Shown here: piece after piece, positions 18,240 through 28,248 of the stretch
How positions within the stretch are numbered: the first letter of the stretch is position 1
Layout: the number at the start of each line of letters is the position of its first letter
From: Paludibacteraceae bacterium
GTDB taxonomy: Bacteria > Bacteroidota > Bacteroidia > Bacteroidales > Paludibacteraceae
Length of the DNA: 64,000 nucleotides
Direction of reading: 5' to 3'
Assembly: GCA_017450435.1 (NCBI GenBank)
Contig: JAFSTO010000071.1
Location: 82,101 to 146,100, forward strand
Program-made: the position numbers and the translations under genes
Notes under the pieces: model-generated
Databases searched by the model: none
Told to the model about the DNA's origin: nothing
What the model saw: only the letters and a program-made list of their open reading frames with translations

Positions 18240-19259
18240 ATTGCAACTATCGAAACACTGAATCAAATAATCGACAATATCCGTCCGGAGTTCGAGACAT
18301 TTAAGACGTCATTTTCCTCTATTCTGCGTGCTCCCAAGGTTTCCGGTTCCGGCGCATTATCTTCGGCATTAAGTTACATAGAGAGTCACAGCGGCAAGCA
18401 GTTGCGTCCATTGTTGGTGTTGCTTGCGGCCAAGAGCTGCAACGGTATAACCGACAAATCAATACGCACCGCAGTAGTGTTGGAGTTGCTGCATACGGCC
18501 TCTCTTGTTCATGACGATGTGGTTGACAACTCGCTACTCAGACGCGGCCAGCCGAGCGTTAATGCGCAGATTGGCAACAAAGCCGCCGTCCTGACAGGCG
18601 ACTGGCTCTTAGCGCGGGCAATAGAAGAAACCGCAGCTTTACGCAACACAAAGATACTGAACATCGTATCCGGCATAGGACAATCGCTTGCCCAAGGCGA
18701 GCTGCTGCAACTGCACGCTGACGGGAATATATGGATTGACGAGAAACGTTATTTCGACATCATCACCCACAAAACCGCGGCGCTCTTCGCCGCCTGCACC
18801 GGTGCCGGAGCATACTCATCAGGCGGTACCGACAGACAGGTAAGAGCTCTTGAGGAGTTCGGCAAGCAGCTCGGTATAGCTTTTCAGCTAAAGGACGATA
18901 TCCTTGACTACAGCGAGCAAGACATCGGCAAACCTACCCTCGCCGACATAGCCGACGGCAAAGCCACTCTGCCGCTCATCATCTCATTACAACGCGCGCC
19001 TAAAGCAGAAAGCGACAAGATAAAAGCCCTTGCCGACACGTTTGTCACGCAGGGTAAGACGATGACTGAACAAGAGCGCGATGCCGCGCTGCAAACCATA
19101 TACGCATTTGTCATACGATACGATGGTATAGGATATGCTATGAAAAAGATGGAGCAACACAAGCAACAGGCCATCCAAAGTCTCGACGTCTTTCACAACG
19201 CACCCGCCAAAAGCGCACTCATTCAACTGCTGCAATATTGCATAGTCAGAGAGTACTAA
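18240..19259 (+). CDS. Polyprenyl (octaprenyl-type) diphosphate synthase, apparent ATT start
   Basis: This is an all-trans prenyltransferase that elongates IPP units to the side chain of quinones. The IPP-binding GKQLRP (about residues 52-57), the first aspartate-rich motif DDVVDN with LRRGQPSVN, and the second motif QLKDDILDY are present. The frame is open from 18237, just after an in-frame TAA, but holds no ATG, GTG or TTG until a TTG at 18402, which would remove GKQLRP's first residues and about 54 residues of conserved N-terminus. ATT at 18240, directly after the promoter, gives 339 residues; CTG at 18258 is an alternative. The start is therefore unusual, or a base error is present. Confidence 0.85.
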   Translation: MATIETLNQIIDNIRPEFETFKTSFSSILRAPKVSGSGALSSALSYIESHSGKQLRPLLVLLAAKSCNGITDKSIRTAVVLELLHTASLVHDDVVDNSLLRRGQPSVNAQIGNKAAVLTGDWLLARAIEETAALRNTKILNIVSGIGQSLAQGELLQLHADGNIWIDEKRYFDIITHKTAALFAACTGAGAYSSGGTDRQVRALEEFGKQLGIAFQLKDDILDYSEQDIGKPTLADIADGKATLPLIISLQRAPKAESDKIKALADTFVTQGKTMTEQERDAALQTIYAFVIRYDGIGYAMKKMEQHKQQAIQSLDVFHNAPAKSALIQLLQYCIVREY

Positions 19260-19284
19260 AAGCAGAAGGTCAGACGACTTAGAA

Positions 19285-19342
19285 CGCCGCGCTGTTTTAG
19301 AAGACTTGGATGATTAGAAGACTTAGATGATTTAGAACGCTT
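19285..19342. repeat. Short tandem repeat after the prenyl synthase gene
   Basis: The 90-bp gap before the TonB receptor gene carries repeated GAAGACTTGGATGATTA, GAAGACTTAGATGATTTAG and TTAGAACGC phrases, a degenerate tandem array without coding sense. Confidence 0.6.
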
Positions 19343-19349
19343 ACACAAG

Positions 19350-21905
19350 TTGAATATACTGAAGCGACATATAATCTTTAAACTTAGCCCCTTGCTGTTT
19401 CTTCTTATGCTTCCCGCCCTTCAGGTTGAGGGGCGCTCGCTTCGTGTGTACGGTTATGTGGTTGACTCAGAGAACGTTGGTATAGAGCTCGCCAACGTGT
19501 ATATAAGCGAGACTGTAGGCACCAAGACGATAGGCACCACGACCAACAAAAACGGCTATTATGACCTGCAGTTCAGTGACCGGGACACTGTCACTCTTGT
19601 CTTCTCGATGCTCGGCTACGTAACGACTGAGCAGCGCCTATGGATGGAGCGCGATGTGGTAAACGTCAACGTGATGCTCCCCACTGACGCCGAAGCATTA
19701 GAGGAGGTGGAGGTGCGCGGCATAAAGAAACAGACCGGCACCTTCGAACACACCGAAGCGGCCGCCACACGTATCATGCCCGACGCCACCGGAGGCGGCA
19801 TAGAGAGCCTGATGATTACGTTTGCGGGAGTAAGGCAGAACAACGAACTCAGTTCGCAATATAACGTAAGAGGCGGTTCGTTCGACGAGAACTCGGTATA
19901 TGTCAATGGGATAGAGGTCTATCGACCGCTACTTATCAGAGCCGGACAACAGGAGGGACTCAGCTTCGTCAACCCTGATATGACAGAGACAGTATCTTTC
20001 TCAGCAGGCGGGTTCGATGCACGGTATGGCGACAAGATGTCATCAGTTCTGGACATCACATATAAACAGCCCAACCGGACAGAAGCGACATTAAGTCTGA
20101 GCCTGCTGGGCGCCAATGCATACGTCGGCTTCGGCAACAATCGCCACAGCGAGATGCACTCCGTAAGATACAAGACCTCCAGATACATGCTCGGAGCCCT
20201 GCCTACAGCAGGTAGTTATCAACCTAACTTCATTGACTACCAGACAGCCATGACGTGGAAGTTAGGGGAGAGACAAAAGAAGCAGGCTGCCGAGGATTTA
20301 GCAAAACAACAAAACGACTGGGAAATCAACCTGCTTGCCAACGTGTCGCAGAACACCTATTCGTTTCGTCCTGACTCAGTCAGCACCACTTTCGGCGGAC
20401 TACAGGACTCAAAGAAACTGAATATATGGTACGACGGACGAGAGAAAGACGTGTTCCGCACGGTGTTTGCCGCCATAGGTGCGCAAGGGACGGTCGGCAA
20501 GGACGTACATCTTAACTTCACCGTCTCAGGTTTTTATACCAACGAACACGAGAACTACGACATCACCGGCGAGTACCTGCTCAGCGACAACCCCATGAAC
20601 ATCAGCGGTAGCGGCCAGTCAGAGGGCAGTAGCAGCGGTAACAACACCGCTCAGAAAGGCAGCGAAATGCCGCAAGGAGAGGTGACGGGCAACGCCTTAG
20701 GCAAAGGCACGTACCACGAGCATGCACGCAACACTCTGCAAGCCGGCGTAGTGAAACTGGAGCATCAAGGCAGCTGGAAAAAGAACAACAACACCCTCAA
20801 TTGGGGCGCTTCAGTGCAGGGCGAGATGCTGAGCGACGTGACCAGCGAGTGGCAGTGGCGCGATTCGGCCGGGTTCTCACTACCGGCTACAGAGGGAACG
20901 ATGGCACTCAAGTATGTTCTCAAAGGCAGAGAGACCCTCAACAGCATCAGAGTGCAAGGCTACATTCAGGACACGTATAAATGGAACACCGATGCCGGCA
21001 ATATCCTTCTCACCGGCGGTGTACGGTTCCACTGGTGGAGCATCAACCACGAACCGCTCTTCTCACCTCGTGCCTGCGTGGTGTATATGCCCGGCTGGAA
21101 ACGCGACCTCACCCTGCGTCTTGCCACGGGGTTATATTACCAAGCGCCGTTCTACAAGGAACTGAAAGACACCCTTACCGGCAGCGACGGCATAACACGC
21201 ATCACCCTCAACCACAAGATACGCGCACAACGCTCAGCGCAGGTGGTGCTCGGCGCTGACTATTACTTTCGCGCGTGGGGACGCCCGTTCAAATTCACGG
21301 CGGAGGCATACTACAAACACATCGACCGCATGATTAGCTACACCGTTGATAACGTGCGTGTCCGCTATTCCGGTCAGAACGACGCCACCGGCTACAGCAC
21401 CGGCCTTGACCTGAAGCTCTTTGGAGAACTGGTACCGGGTGCAGACTCGTGGGTCAGCTTCTCACTGATGCGCTCAAGGCAACGGCTTATCAACCACCCC
21501 GAAGCAGGATGGCTCCTCGGACCGCAGGAACAACGCTACGCTTTTAGCATGCTTTTCCAAGATTATTTTCCGAAGTTACCACAACTCAAGTTCCACATCA
21601 AGTTCGTCTTCTCCGACGGCCTGCCCTACTCCCTGCCCTCCAACATTGCCAAGCAAGGTCGTATGCCGGCGTACAAACGTGTGGATATAGGAGCTACCTA
21701 TGCTTTCCGATACGGCAGAGAACGATGGATGAAGAATCCGCATGTGGAGGCGTGGTGGCTACAGTTCGAGGTGTTCAATATAGCCGATTTCAAAAACGTA
21801 AATTCATACTTCTACGTGCCTGACTACTACGGCAACACACACCTTTCGCCAAACTATCTGACCGGACGAATGTATAACTTCAAAATGACGTTAGACCTGA
21901 AATAA
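19350..21905 (+). CDS. TonB-dependent outer membrane receptor
   Basis: This is an 851-residue TonB-dependent receptor starting with TTG. It has a signal peptide (about 1-28), a carboxypeptidase-regulatory-like domain (about 30-115, [20 protein letters not shown]), a plug domain containing [19 protein letters not shown] (about 170-188), and a long beta-barrel. No SusD gene is adjacent, so it is not a standard Sus-type glycan importer; its position directly before mutS gives no substrate clue. Residues about 430-450 are a low-complexity Ser/Gly/Asn loop. No promoter box was seen; a degenerate tandem repeat lies upstream. The gap to mutS is 8 bp. Confidence 0.93.
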   Translation: MNILKRHIIFKLSPLLFLLMLPALQVEGRSLRVYGYVVDSENVGIELANVYISETVGTKTIGTTTNKNGYYDLQFSDRDTVTLVFSMLGYVTTEQRLWMERDVVNVNVMLPTDAEALEEVEVRGIKKQTGTFEHTEAAATRIMPDATGGGIESLMITFAGVRQNNELSSQYNVRGGSFDENSVYVNGIEVYRPLLIRAGQQEGLSFVNPDMTETVSFSAGGFDARYGDKMSSVLDITYKQPNRTEATLSLSLLGANAYVGFGNNRHSEMHSVRYKTSRYMLGALPTAGSYQPNFIDYQTAMTWKLGERQKKQAAEDLAKQQNDWEINLLANVSQNTYSFRPDSVSTTFGGLQDSKKLNIWYDGREKDVFRTVFAAIGAQGTVGKDVHLNFTVSGFYTNEHENYDITGEYLLSDNPMNISGSGQSEGSSSGNNTAQKGSEMPQGEVTGNALGKGTYHEHARNTLQAGVVKLEHQGSWKKNNNTLNWGASVQGEMLSDVTSEWQWRDSAGFSLPATEGTMALKYVLKGRETLNSIRVQGYIQDTYKWNTDAGNILLTGGVRFHWWSINHEPLFSPRACVVYMPGWKRDLTLRLATGLYYQAPFYKELKDTLTGSDGITRITLNHKIRAQRSAQVVLGADYYFRAWGRPFKFTAEAYYKHIDRMISYTVDNVRVRYSGQNDATGYSTGLDLKLFGELVPGADSWVSFSLMRSRQRLINHPEAGWLLGPQEQRYAFSMLFQDYFPKLPQLKFHIKFVFSDGLPYSLPSNIAKQGRMPAYKRVDIGATYAFRYGRERWMKNPHVEAWWLQFEVFNIADFKNVNSYFYVPDYYGNTHLSPNYLTGRMYNFKMTLDLK

Positions 21906-21913
21906 ACTATACT

Positions 21914-24568
21914 ATGGCAGCACCAGAGACCCCCATGATGAAGCAGTTTATGGACATCAAGCGCCAATACCCTGATGCCATGCTTCTCTTCCGTTGCGGC
22001 GATTTTTATGAGACTTACCTTGATGATGCCGTCAAGGCATCGAAGATTCTCGGCATCACCCTCACCCATCGCTCGTCGGTATCCGGCACCGCCGCCAGCA
22101 CGATGGAGATGGCGGGGTTCCCGTTTCACGCCTTGGACGCCTATCTGCCCAAGTTAGTCAGAGCAGGCATGCGAGTGGCGATATGCGATCAACTGGAAGA
22201 CCCGAAGCTGACAAAGAAACTCGTCAGACGCGGCGTGACCGAACTCGTGACACCGGGTGTCAGCTACTCTGACGCCACCGTACCTACCAAAGACAACAAT
22301 TTTCTTGCCTGCCTTCACTTCAATAAATCCACAAAAAAAGACGAAGACGCCGTAGGTATCAGTTTCCTTGACATCTCCACCGGCGAGTTTCTCGTAGCAC
22401 AAGGCAGCGAGAGCTATGCCGAGAAACTGCTGGCGAACTTCCAGCCAAAGGAAGTGTTGTTTCAACGCAACGAGAAGCAGTATTTCGAGAGTCTGTTCGG
22501 CACCAAATACTTCACCTTCCAGTTAGAGGACTGGATGCTAACCTATCAGTCTGCAAGCGATAGGCTATGCAAGCAGTTCGGCACCACGGGTCTAAAGGGT
22601 TTCGGCGTTGAGCGCATGCCATTGGGCGTTACCGCCGCCGGCGGCATACTGCATTACCTTGACATGACACAACACTTGCAGACAGGGCATATCACTCACC
22701 TAAGCCGACTTGAGGAAGACAAATACCTCTGGCTTGACCGCTTCTCTCTGCGCAACCTTGAGATTCTTCACACCACCGCCAACGAAGAAGGCAAAGCCTT
22801 GATTGACGTGCTTGACAAGACGTCCTCGCCTATGGGTTCGCGCCTGATGCGCCGCTGGCTGACACTACCGCTCAAAGCATCCAAGCCTATCAAACAGAGA
22901 CAAGAGGTGGTAGAGTTTTTCTTCCGTCACCCTGAGGAGAGAGATATCATCAGAAACAGCATCAAAGAGATAGCCGACCTTGAGAGAATGATAGGCAAAG
23001 TGTCTGTCGGACGCATATCGCCCCGCGAACTAAGGCAACTCAGCTTTGCATTAGAAGCGCTGGAACCTATCAAGAACATAGCCGAACAGAGTGACAGCGA
23101 ATACATGCGGCGCTTAGGCGGACAACTACGTCTGTGCACCGAACTCAAAAACCGCATCCGCCGCACCATGGCACTCACTCCACCCGCCATACAGGGCAAA
23201 CCCGGGATGATAGGCAATGGCGTGGACACGGAGTTAGACGAGCTGCGCAACATACAGTCAGACGGCAAACAATACCTTGTAAACCTGCAACAAAGAGAGA
23301 TAGAACAAACCGGCATACAGTCACTTAAAGTGGGTTTCAACAACGTCTTCGGCTATTACCTTGAGGTAAGAAACGCCTACAAGGATCAGGTGCCGCAAGA
23401 GTGGATACGCAAACAGACACTCGCACAGGCGGAACGATATATAACACAAGAGCTGAAGGAGTATGAGGAGAAAATCACCGGTGCCGAAGAGAAGATACTC
23501 ATCATTGAGAACCGTATCTTCAACGAACTGCTACTCTACGCATGCGACTTCGTTTCCCCCGTTCAGATGGACGCCGCCATCGTGGCTCAACTTGACTGCC
23601 TGCTGTCTTTTGCCGATGTAGCGAGCGCCGGACACTATGTATGCCCCGACGTGAATGACTCCTACACCATTGATATTCGCGGAGGCAGGCACCCCGTCAT
23701 TGAGCAAAACATGCCTGTTGGGGAACAGTATATATCTAACGATATTCTCCTCTCCAACGAGGCAGACGACTCGCAGCAGATTATCATCGTTACCGGTCCG
23801 AACATGGCAGGTAAGTCGGCACTGCTACGCCAGACGGCACTGATAGTGCTACTTGCGCAGATAGGCTCTTACGTGCCGGCAGACAGCGCAAGTATAGGTG
23901 TGGTGGATAAGATTTTCACACGAGTGGGAGCCAGCGACAATATTTCCTCCGGCGAAAGTACGTTTATGGTGGAGATGAACGAGGCGTCCGCCATCCTGAA
24001 TAACATCTCTCGCCGCTCTCTTGTTCTGTTTGACGAACTCGGTCGCGGCACCTCTACCTACGACGGAATCTCCATAGCCTGGGCTATAGTTGAGTACCTG
24101 CACGAAAACCGGTGTCATGCCAAGACGCTGTTCGCCACACACTACCACGAACTCAATGACATGGAAGGACTATTCACACGCATCAAGAACTACAACGTCT
24201 CTGTACGCGAAGTGAACAACAAGGTCATCTTCCTCCGAAAGTTAGTACGCGGCGGCTCGGAGCACTCTTTTGGTATTCACGTAGCACGCATGGCAGGCAT
24301 GCCGATGACGGTAGTGAAACGCGCCGAACAGATACTGAAGCAATTAGAGGCGCAGAACGTAGGAAACGACATAGGCAAACCTGTAGGACCTAAGGCGGCG
24401 ACGCCACACTTCAATCCTGCCGACACGCAACTGTCGTTCTTCCAACTTAACGACCCGGTGCTGGAACATATACGCGACGAGTTCCTCAACCTCGACGTGA
24501 ATAACCTCACGCCGATAGAAGCACTAAACAGACTGAACGAACTAAAGAAAATAATCAGCGGAAAATAG
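21914..24568 (+). CDS. mutS: DNA mismatch repair protein MutS
   Basis: This 884-residue protein matches full-length MutS. The mismatch-reading Phe-x-Glu motif lies in GDFYETY (about 32-38), the Walker A in [13 protein letters not shown] (about 628-640), the Walker B region in [13 protein letters not shown], and the conserved ATHYHEL near residue 745. The C-terminal [11 protein letters not shown] precedes a short clamp tail. It scans DNA for mismatches with MutL. Its stop is followed at once by a long 9-bp tandem repeat. Confidence 0.98.
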   Translation: MAAPETPMMKQFMDIKRQYPDAMLLFRCGDFYETYLDDAVKASKILGITLTHRSSVSGTAASTMEMAGFPFHALDAYLPKLVRAGMRVAICDQLEDPKLTKKLVRRGVTELVTPGVSYSDATVPTKDNNFLACLHFNKSTKKDEDAVGISFLDISTGEFLVAQGSESYAEKLLANFQPKEVLFQRNEKQYFESLFGTKYFTFQLEDWMLTYQSASDRLCKQFGTTGLKGFGVERMPLGVTAAGGILHYLDMTQHLQTGHITHLSRLEEDKYLWLDRFSLRNLEILHTTANEEGKALIDVLDKTSSPMGSRLMRRWLTLPLKASKPIKQRQEVVEFFFRHPEERDIIRNSIKEIADLERMIGKVSVGRISPRELRQLSFALEALEPIKNIAEQSDSEYMRRLGGQLRLCTELKNRIRRTMALTPPAIQGKPGMIGNGVDTELDELRNIQSDGKQYLVNLQQREIEQTGIQSLKVGFNNVFGYYLEVRNAYKDQVPQEWIRKQTLAQAERYITQELKEYEEKITGAEEKILIIENRIFNELLLYACDFVSPVQMDAAIVAQLDCLLSFADVASAGHYVCPDVNDSYTIDIRGGRHPVIEQNMPVGEQYISNDILLSNEADDSQQIIIVTGPNMAGKSALLRQTALIVLLAQIGSYVPADSASIGVVDKIFTRVGASDNISSGESTFMVEMNEASAILNNISRRSLVLFDELGRGTSTYDGISIAWAIVEYLHENRCHAKTLFATHYHELNDMEGLFTRIKNYNVSVREVNNKVIFLRKLVRGGSEHSFGIHVARMAGMPMTVVKRAEQILKQLEAQNVGNDIGKPVGPKAATPHFNPADTQLSFFQLNDPVLEHIRDEFLNLDVNNLTPIEALNRLNELKKIISGK

Positions 24569-24666
24569 AGACTAGAGAGACTTTAGAGACCTTAAAGACC
24601 TTAAAGACCTTAAAGACCTTAAAGACTTTAAAGACTTTAAAGACTTTAAAGACTTTAAAGACTAAA
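24569..24666. repeat. Perfect 9-bp tandem repeat between mutS and the GHL10 gene
   Basis: Almost the whole intergenic space is an array of 9-bp units, first GACCTTAAA and then GACTTTAAA, about ten in all, preceded by GAGACTAGAGAGACTTTAGA. The array ends a few bases before the next ATG, so it forms the 5' leader of that gene if transcription reads through. Confidence 0.9.
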
Positions 24667-24670
24667 AAAC

Positions 24671-26272
24671 ATGAATCGGGTAATTAGACATATTCGCGAG
24701 ACAATGAAGCACGTCATTTCCTCCTTGCCACTTGGTACTTTGTCACTTTGTCACATTGTACTTTGTACCTTATCACTTTGCGCCTTGCTTGCCACCTCAT
24801 CATTCAGCCTGCAGGCACAGCCTAAGCATGAGATGCGTGCGGCATGGATAGCCACGGTTGCAAACATCGACTGGCCCAGCAAAGAGGCCATTGGCAACAG
24901 CGAACTGCAGAAGAAAGAGATGCTGTTTCTGCTTGACAGCCTCGCTTCGCTTCGTTTGAACATGGTCATCTTCCAAATTCGTCCCACAGCCGATGCACTC
25001 TATGCCTCCCCTTACGAACCGTGGAGCCACTGGCTCACAGGCAAGCAGGGACAACCAAACGATAAACCCTACGACCCTCTCACCTTTGTCTGCGAAGAAG
25101 CACACAAGCGTTGTATGGATGTGCATGTATGGCTCAACCCATACAGAGTAACCACAGCAGGCTACTCAACGGCTGAACTTGACAAGTCACATATCTACAA
25201 CAGCAAACGCCACCTCTTTGTCAAGTATGGCAAGCAGTGGTACTTCAACCCCGGACTTGACGAGACGCGCCTGTGGCTCAGAACAGTGGCTGCAGATATT
25301 GTGGCACGATACGACATTGACGGTCTGCATTTCGATGACTATTTCTACCCGTACCGCGTCAAGGGCGAGGAGTTTCCTGACGATGCTGCTTTTCGTGCTC
25401 ACCCTCGCGGTTTCACCGACAAGGACGCATGGCGGCGCAACAACGTCAATCTCATCATACAGGAGCTACACGACACTATACACGCCCTGAAACCTTGGGT
25501 GGAGTTTGGCATATCGCCCTTCGGCGTATGGCGCAACCGCAGCAGCGATGCCGAACGAGGCTCTGACACCAACGCCGGCGTACAGAACTACGACGACCTA
25601 TACGCCGACATCCTACTATGGCAAGAGAACGGCTGGATTGACTACGTCGTTCCACAACTATACTGGGAGATAGGCAAGACAGTGGCCGACTACCAAGTGC
25701 TCGCTCACTGGTGGGCCAAATATTCCTACGGCACAAATCTGTATATAGGTCACTCGCTCTCAGCCCTTGGCAAATCGAAGAACGAGGCGTGGATGCGCCC
25801 TAATGAGATATGTCGTCAAATAAGGCTCAACCGCACCATACCTCAGATACAAGGCTCGGTGTTCTTCCCCGCTCACGACCTGATAGCCGGCCGATTAGGG
25901 CTATGCGACTCGCTAATATACGACCTGTACGCCCTACCCGCATTACCACCATCATGCTTCGCCGAACGCCCACTGCCACACTCGCCGAAGAATGTACAGA
26001 TAGAGGCGATAGACAACATACACAGCCGCATCACGTGGACACCGGTGGACGGCTGCAGCAGATACATCGTATATGCCTTCCCGACATACGCCGATGCCGA
26101 GTTTGACGATGCGAAATACATAATTGCCATAACCGCCGAGAACAACACGACCATCAACCTTGACCCTGAAGAATTCACTATCTGCGTCACCGCATTTGAC
26201 CGCTACCACCACGAGTCTATACCAACTGTGGCGGAATACGGCGAAGCAAACACAGAAGAAATAGATTTTTAA
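24671..26272 (+). CDS. GHL10 (DUF187, YngK/DigH-like) glycoside hydrolase with C-terminal Fn3-like domain
   Basis: This 533-residue secreted protein begins its catalytic domain with RAAWIATVANIDWPSK (about 57) and continues with QIRPTADALY, HVWLNPYR, FNPGLDE and DGLHFDDYFYPY (about 218-229), the pattern of the glycosyl-hydrolase-like 10 family. E. coli DigH (YddW) of this family cleaves denuded peptidoglycan glycan strands, so cell-wall turnover is a fair guess. The last 90 residues look like a fibronectin type III domain. The signal peptide (about 12-50) is encoded by a CACTTTGT-type tandem repeat at 24725-24782. The start could also be the ATG at 24704. Confidence 0.88.
   Translation: MNRVIRHIRETMKHVISSLPLGTLSLCHIVLCTLSLCALLATSSFSLQAQPKHEMRAAWIATVANIDWPSKEAIGNSELQKKEMLFLLDSLASLRLNMVIFQIRPTADALYASPYEPWSHWLTGKQGQPNDKPYDPLTFVCEEAHKRCMDVHVWLNPYRVTTAGYSTAELDKSHIYNSKRHLFVKYGKQWYFNPGLDETRLWLRTVAADIVARYDIDGLHFDDYFYPYRVKGEEFPDDAAFRAHPRGFTDKDAWRRNNVNLIIQELHDTIHALKPWVEFGISPFGVWRNRSSDAERGSDTNAGVQNYDDLYADILLWQENGWIDYVVPQLYWEIGKTVADYQVLAHWWAKYSYGTNLYIGHSLSALGKSKNEAWMRPNEICRQIRLNRTIPQIQGSVFFPAHDLIAGRLGLCDSLIYDLYALPALPPSCFAERPLPHSPKNVQIEAIDNIHSRITWTPVDGCSRYIVYAFPTYADAEFDDAKYIIAITAENNTTINLDPEEFTICVTAFDRYHHESIPTVAEYGEANTEEIDF
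24725..24782. repeat. Tandem repeat inside coding sequence, encoding the signal peptide core
   Basis: The stretch is built from CACTTTGTCA, CTTGGTACTTTGT, ACATTGTACTTTGTACC and ATCACTTTGCG phrases, an imperfect 8-9 bp repeat. It codes for leucine-, threonine-, serine- and cysteine-rich residues forming the hydrophobic core of the GHL10 signal peptide. Confidence 0.75.
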
Positions 26273-26299
26273 CACACAACAGCTAACACACCACCGTTA

Positions 26300-27436
26300 A
26301 TGTTCCTACGTAACTTAACAATATTAAACTTCAAAAACATCCGCGAAGCCAACCTTCAGTTTGCAGAAAAACTTAACTGCTTTGTAGGTCTGAACGGCCA
26401 GGGCAAGACCAACCTGCTTGATGCCATCTATTATCTGAGTTTCACCAAGTCCGCTTTCAACGCCGTTGACTCGCAGAACATCACACACAACGAACAGTTT
26501 TGCATGCTGCAAGGCGAGTATCAAAGCGACAGCACAGGCGCAGACGAACAGTTGCAAGTCAGTTGCGGCATACGCCGCGGCCAGAAGAAGCAGTTTCGCT
26601 GCGGTAAGAAAGACTACCAGCGTCTGCACGACCATATAGGCAAACTGCCGTTAGTGATGGTTTCTCCGGCAGACCAAGAGATGATTAACGATGGTTCGGA
26701 AGCCCGCCGTAAGTTTATAGACGGCGTTATCTCCCAATACAGCCGAAACTACCTTGACACCCTCACACGTTATCAGACACTGCTCAAACAGCGCAACATC
26801 CTGCTTAGGCAGTGCGACGAACAGCCGGATAGGTTACAATCGGACCTGATGGATATATTGGAAGAACAGATGGCGGCATGTGATGAAGTGATTTTCGCAG
26901 AACGCACTGCGTTTATTCAGGCGTTTATTCCTATTTTTCAGACTGTATATACCACCATCTCCGGCGATGCCGAACAAGTGTCACTGAGCTATGTATCGCA
27001 GCTTCAGAGCCGCGATATGAAGCAGTCGCTCCGCGACACACGCCAGCGCGACGTCTATCTGGGCTGGACCTCGCAAGGTGTGCACAAAGACGATATGGAG
27101 ATGCTGCTTGACGAGCATCCGCTACGGCAAGTGGCGTCGCAGGGACAACAAAAGACATTCACACTGGCGCTCAAGTTAGCGCAAGCACTATACCTGGCAG
27201 GGGGAGAAAACAACATACCAAGCGCCAAACCGATACTTCTGCTTGACGATATATTCGACAAGTTAGACACTCATCGCGTGGAAAACATCATCAACCTTGT
27301 TCACTCCGATGCCTTCGGACAGATATTTCTCACCGATACCGACCGCCAACATCTCACCAGCCTTCTTGCTCCGCACCGAACAGATTCAAGGCTGTTTCAT
27401 GTATGCAATGGAGAGATTGAATTGATGACAAACTGA
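26300..27436 (+). CDS. recF: DNA replication and repair protein RecF
   Basis: This is a 378-residue SMC-like ATPase that helps load RecA at single-strand gaps. Walker A is GLNGQGKTNLLDA (about 30-42), the middle holds ISQYSRNYLDTL, and the C-terminal signature and Walker B are ASQGQQKTF and PILLLDDIFDKLD (about 311-323). Length and order match RecF. It follows the GHL10 gene by 27 bp. Confidence 0.97.
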   Translation: MFLRNLTILNFKNIREANLQFAEKLNCFVGLNGQGKTNLLDAIYYLSFTKSAFNAVDSQNITHNEQFCMLQGEYQSDSTGADEQLQVSCGIRRGQKKQFRCGKKDYQRLHDHIGKLPLVMVSPADQEMINDGSEARRKFIDGVISQYSRNYLDTLTRYQTLLKQRNILLRQCDEQPDRLQSDLMDILEEQMAACDEVIFAERTAFIQAFIPIFQTVYTTISGDAEQVSLSYVSQLQSRDMKQSLRDTRQRDVYLGWTSQGVHKDDMEMLLDEHPLRQVASQGQQKTFTLALKLAQALYLAGGENNIPSAKPILLLDDIFDKLDTHRVENIINLVHSDAFGQIFLTDTDRQHLTSLLAPHRTDSRLFHVCNGEIELMTN

Positions 27437-27465
27437 CGCGATACGCTAACGATGTATTGATAAAA

Positions 27466-27499
27466 AACGAGAAACTTTCATAAGTCTCTCGTTTTTTTT
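27466..27499. terminator. Intrinsic terminator between convergent recF and the small membrane protein gene
   Basis: AACGAGAAACTT and AAGTCTCTCGTT form a 12-bp stem with one mismatch and a 4-base loop. An A-run precedes and a T-run follows, so it can act in both directions. Confidence 0.85.
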
Positions 27500-27504
27500 A
27501 ACAT

Positions 27505-27540
27505 GGGCGGTTGAACGTTGTTAGTTGAACGTTTTTTGGG
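27505..27540. repeat. Direct repeat GTTGAACGTT
   Basis: Two copies of GTTGAACGTT lie about 14 bp apart just after the terminator, another small example of border repeats. Confidence 0.5.
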
Positions 27541-27555
27541 GTACCGTTTTGTAAG

Positions 27556-28248
27556 TTATTGCTCTTTAAGGGAGTGTCTTCTTGTTACACCATATCCGAT
27601 GGCGAGTAGCGACAAGAACGCCATGGCGGGTGTTGCTCCTCGTGCGCCGTCAACCGGCAGTTCGTCTTCCTCAGGGTCTCCCGGTGTAGGTCCGCGACGT
27701 ATAGGCATCGCTAAGCCGCCATCGCTGTCAAAGGTCGTTACGCCTCCTCTCAGGAGCGAAGCAGAGGTAGTGATGGTGTTGGAGGCTAACATTGCCGAGT
27801 AGGAACTGCTGAATCCAACCGTAGCCTGCGGCACGGCAGTCGCACTCTGCCGACTGACGCTACCGCCGGACATCTGTCCGCCACCGCTTACATAACTATG
27901 CACCAACTGCTGACTGCTGACTGCCGACAAGCGGTAGCTAACGGCAGAGAGCGAGCGCTGAGGCGAATAAGACTGTTGGTTGACATCAGTAGAGAGAGCA
28001 GGAGCTACACTGTTGTTCAGATTAACTACAGTCTCCATAGGGCGACGGCTGAAAGCCGACGACGGAGAACTGATAACTGATGGCCGGTACGGCTTAACGC
28101 CATGACCAAACCTGCTACGACTAACAAAAACCTTAATCGGTTCTCCTTTCTGATACTTGTCCGCCTGCCATAGAAGCAAGCCGAACCAGCCGAAGAAAAG
28201 GATTAGTGCAAGAAATGTGAGAAATATTTGTCGTTGTTTGTTTTTCAA
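27556..28248 (-). CDS. Small membrane-anchored Ser-rich protein coupled to the giant T9SS protein
   Basis: This 230-residue protein has one transmembrane helix at the N-terminus (about 8-27), a Ser/Val/Gln-rich low-complexity middle (about 60-190) and a C-terminal GDPEEDELPVDGARG segment followed by a short hydrophobic helix MAFLSLLAIGYG and RR. I recognise no named family, although this acidic-Pro plus C-terminal helix layout recurs in Bacteroidota next to large T9SS proteins (from memory). The start is TTG at 28248, overlapping the stop of the 2097-residue gene as TTGA, so translation should be coupled. An accessory or processing role for the neighbour is inference. Confidence 0.75.
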   Translation of the reverse strand: MKNKQRQIFLTFLALILFFGWFGLLLWQADKYQKGEPIKVFVSRSRFGHGVKPYRPSVISSPSSAFSRRPMETVVNLNNSVAPALSTDVNQQSYSPQRSLSAVSYRLSAVSSQQLVHSYVSGGGQMSGGSVSRQSATAVPQATVGFSSSYSAMLASNTITTSASLLRGGVTTFDSDGGLAMPIRRGPTPGDPEEDELPVDGARGATPAMAFLSLLAIGYGVTRRHSLKEQ

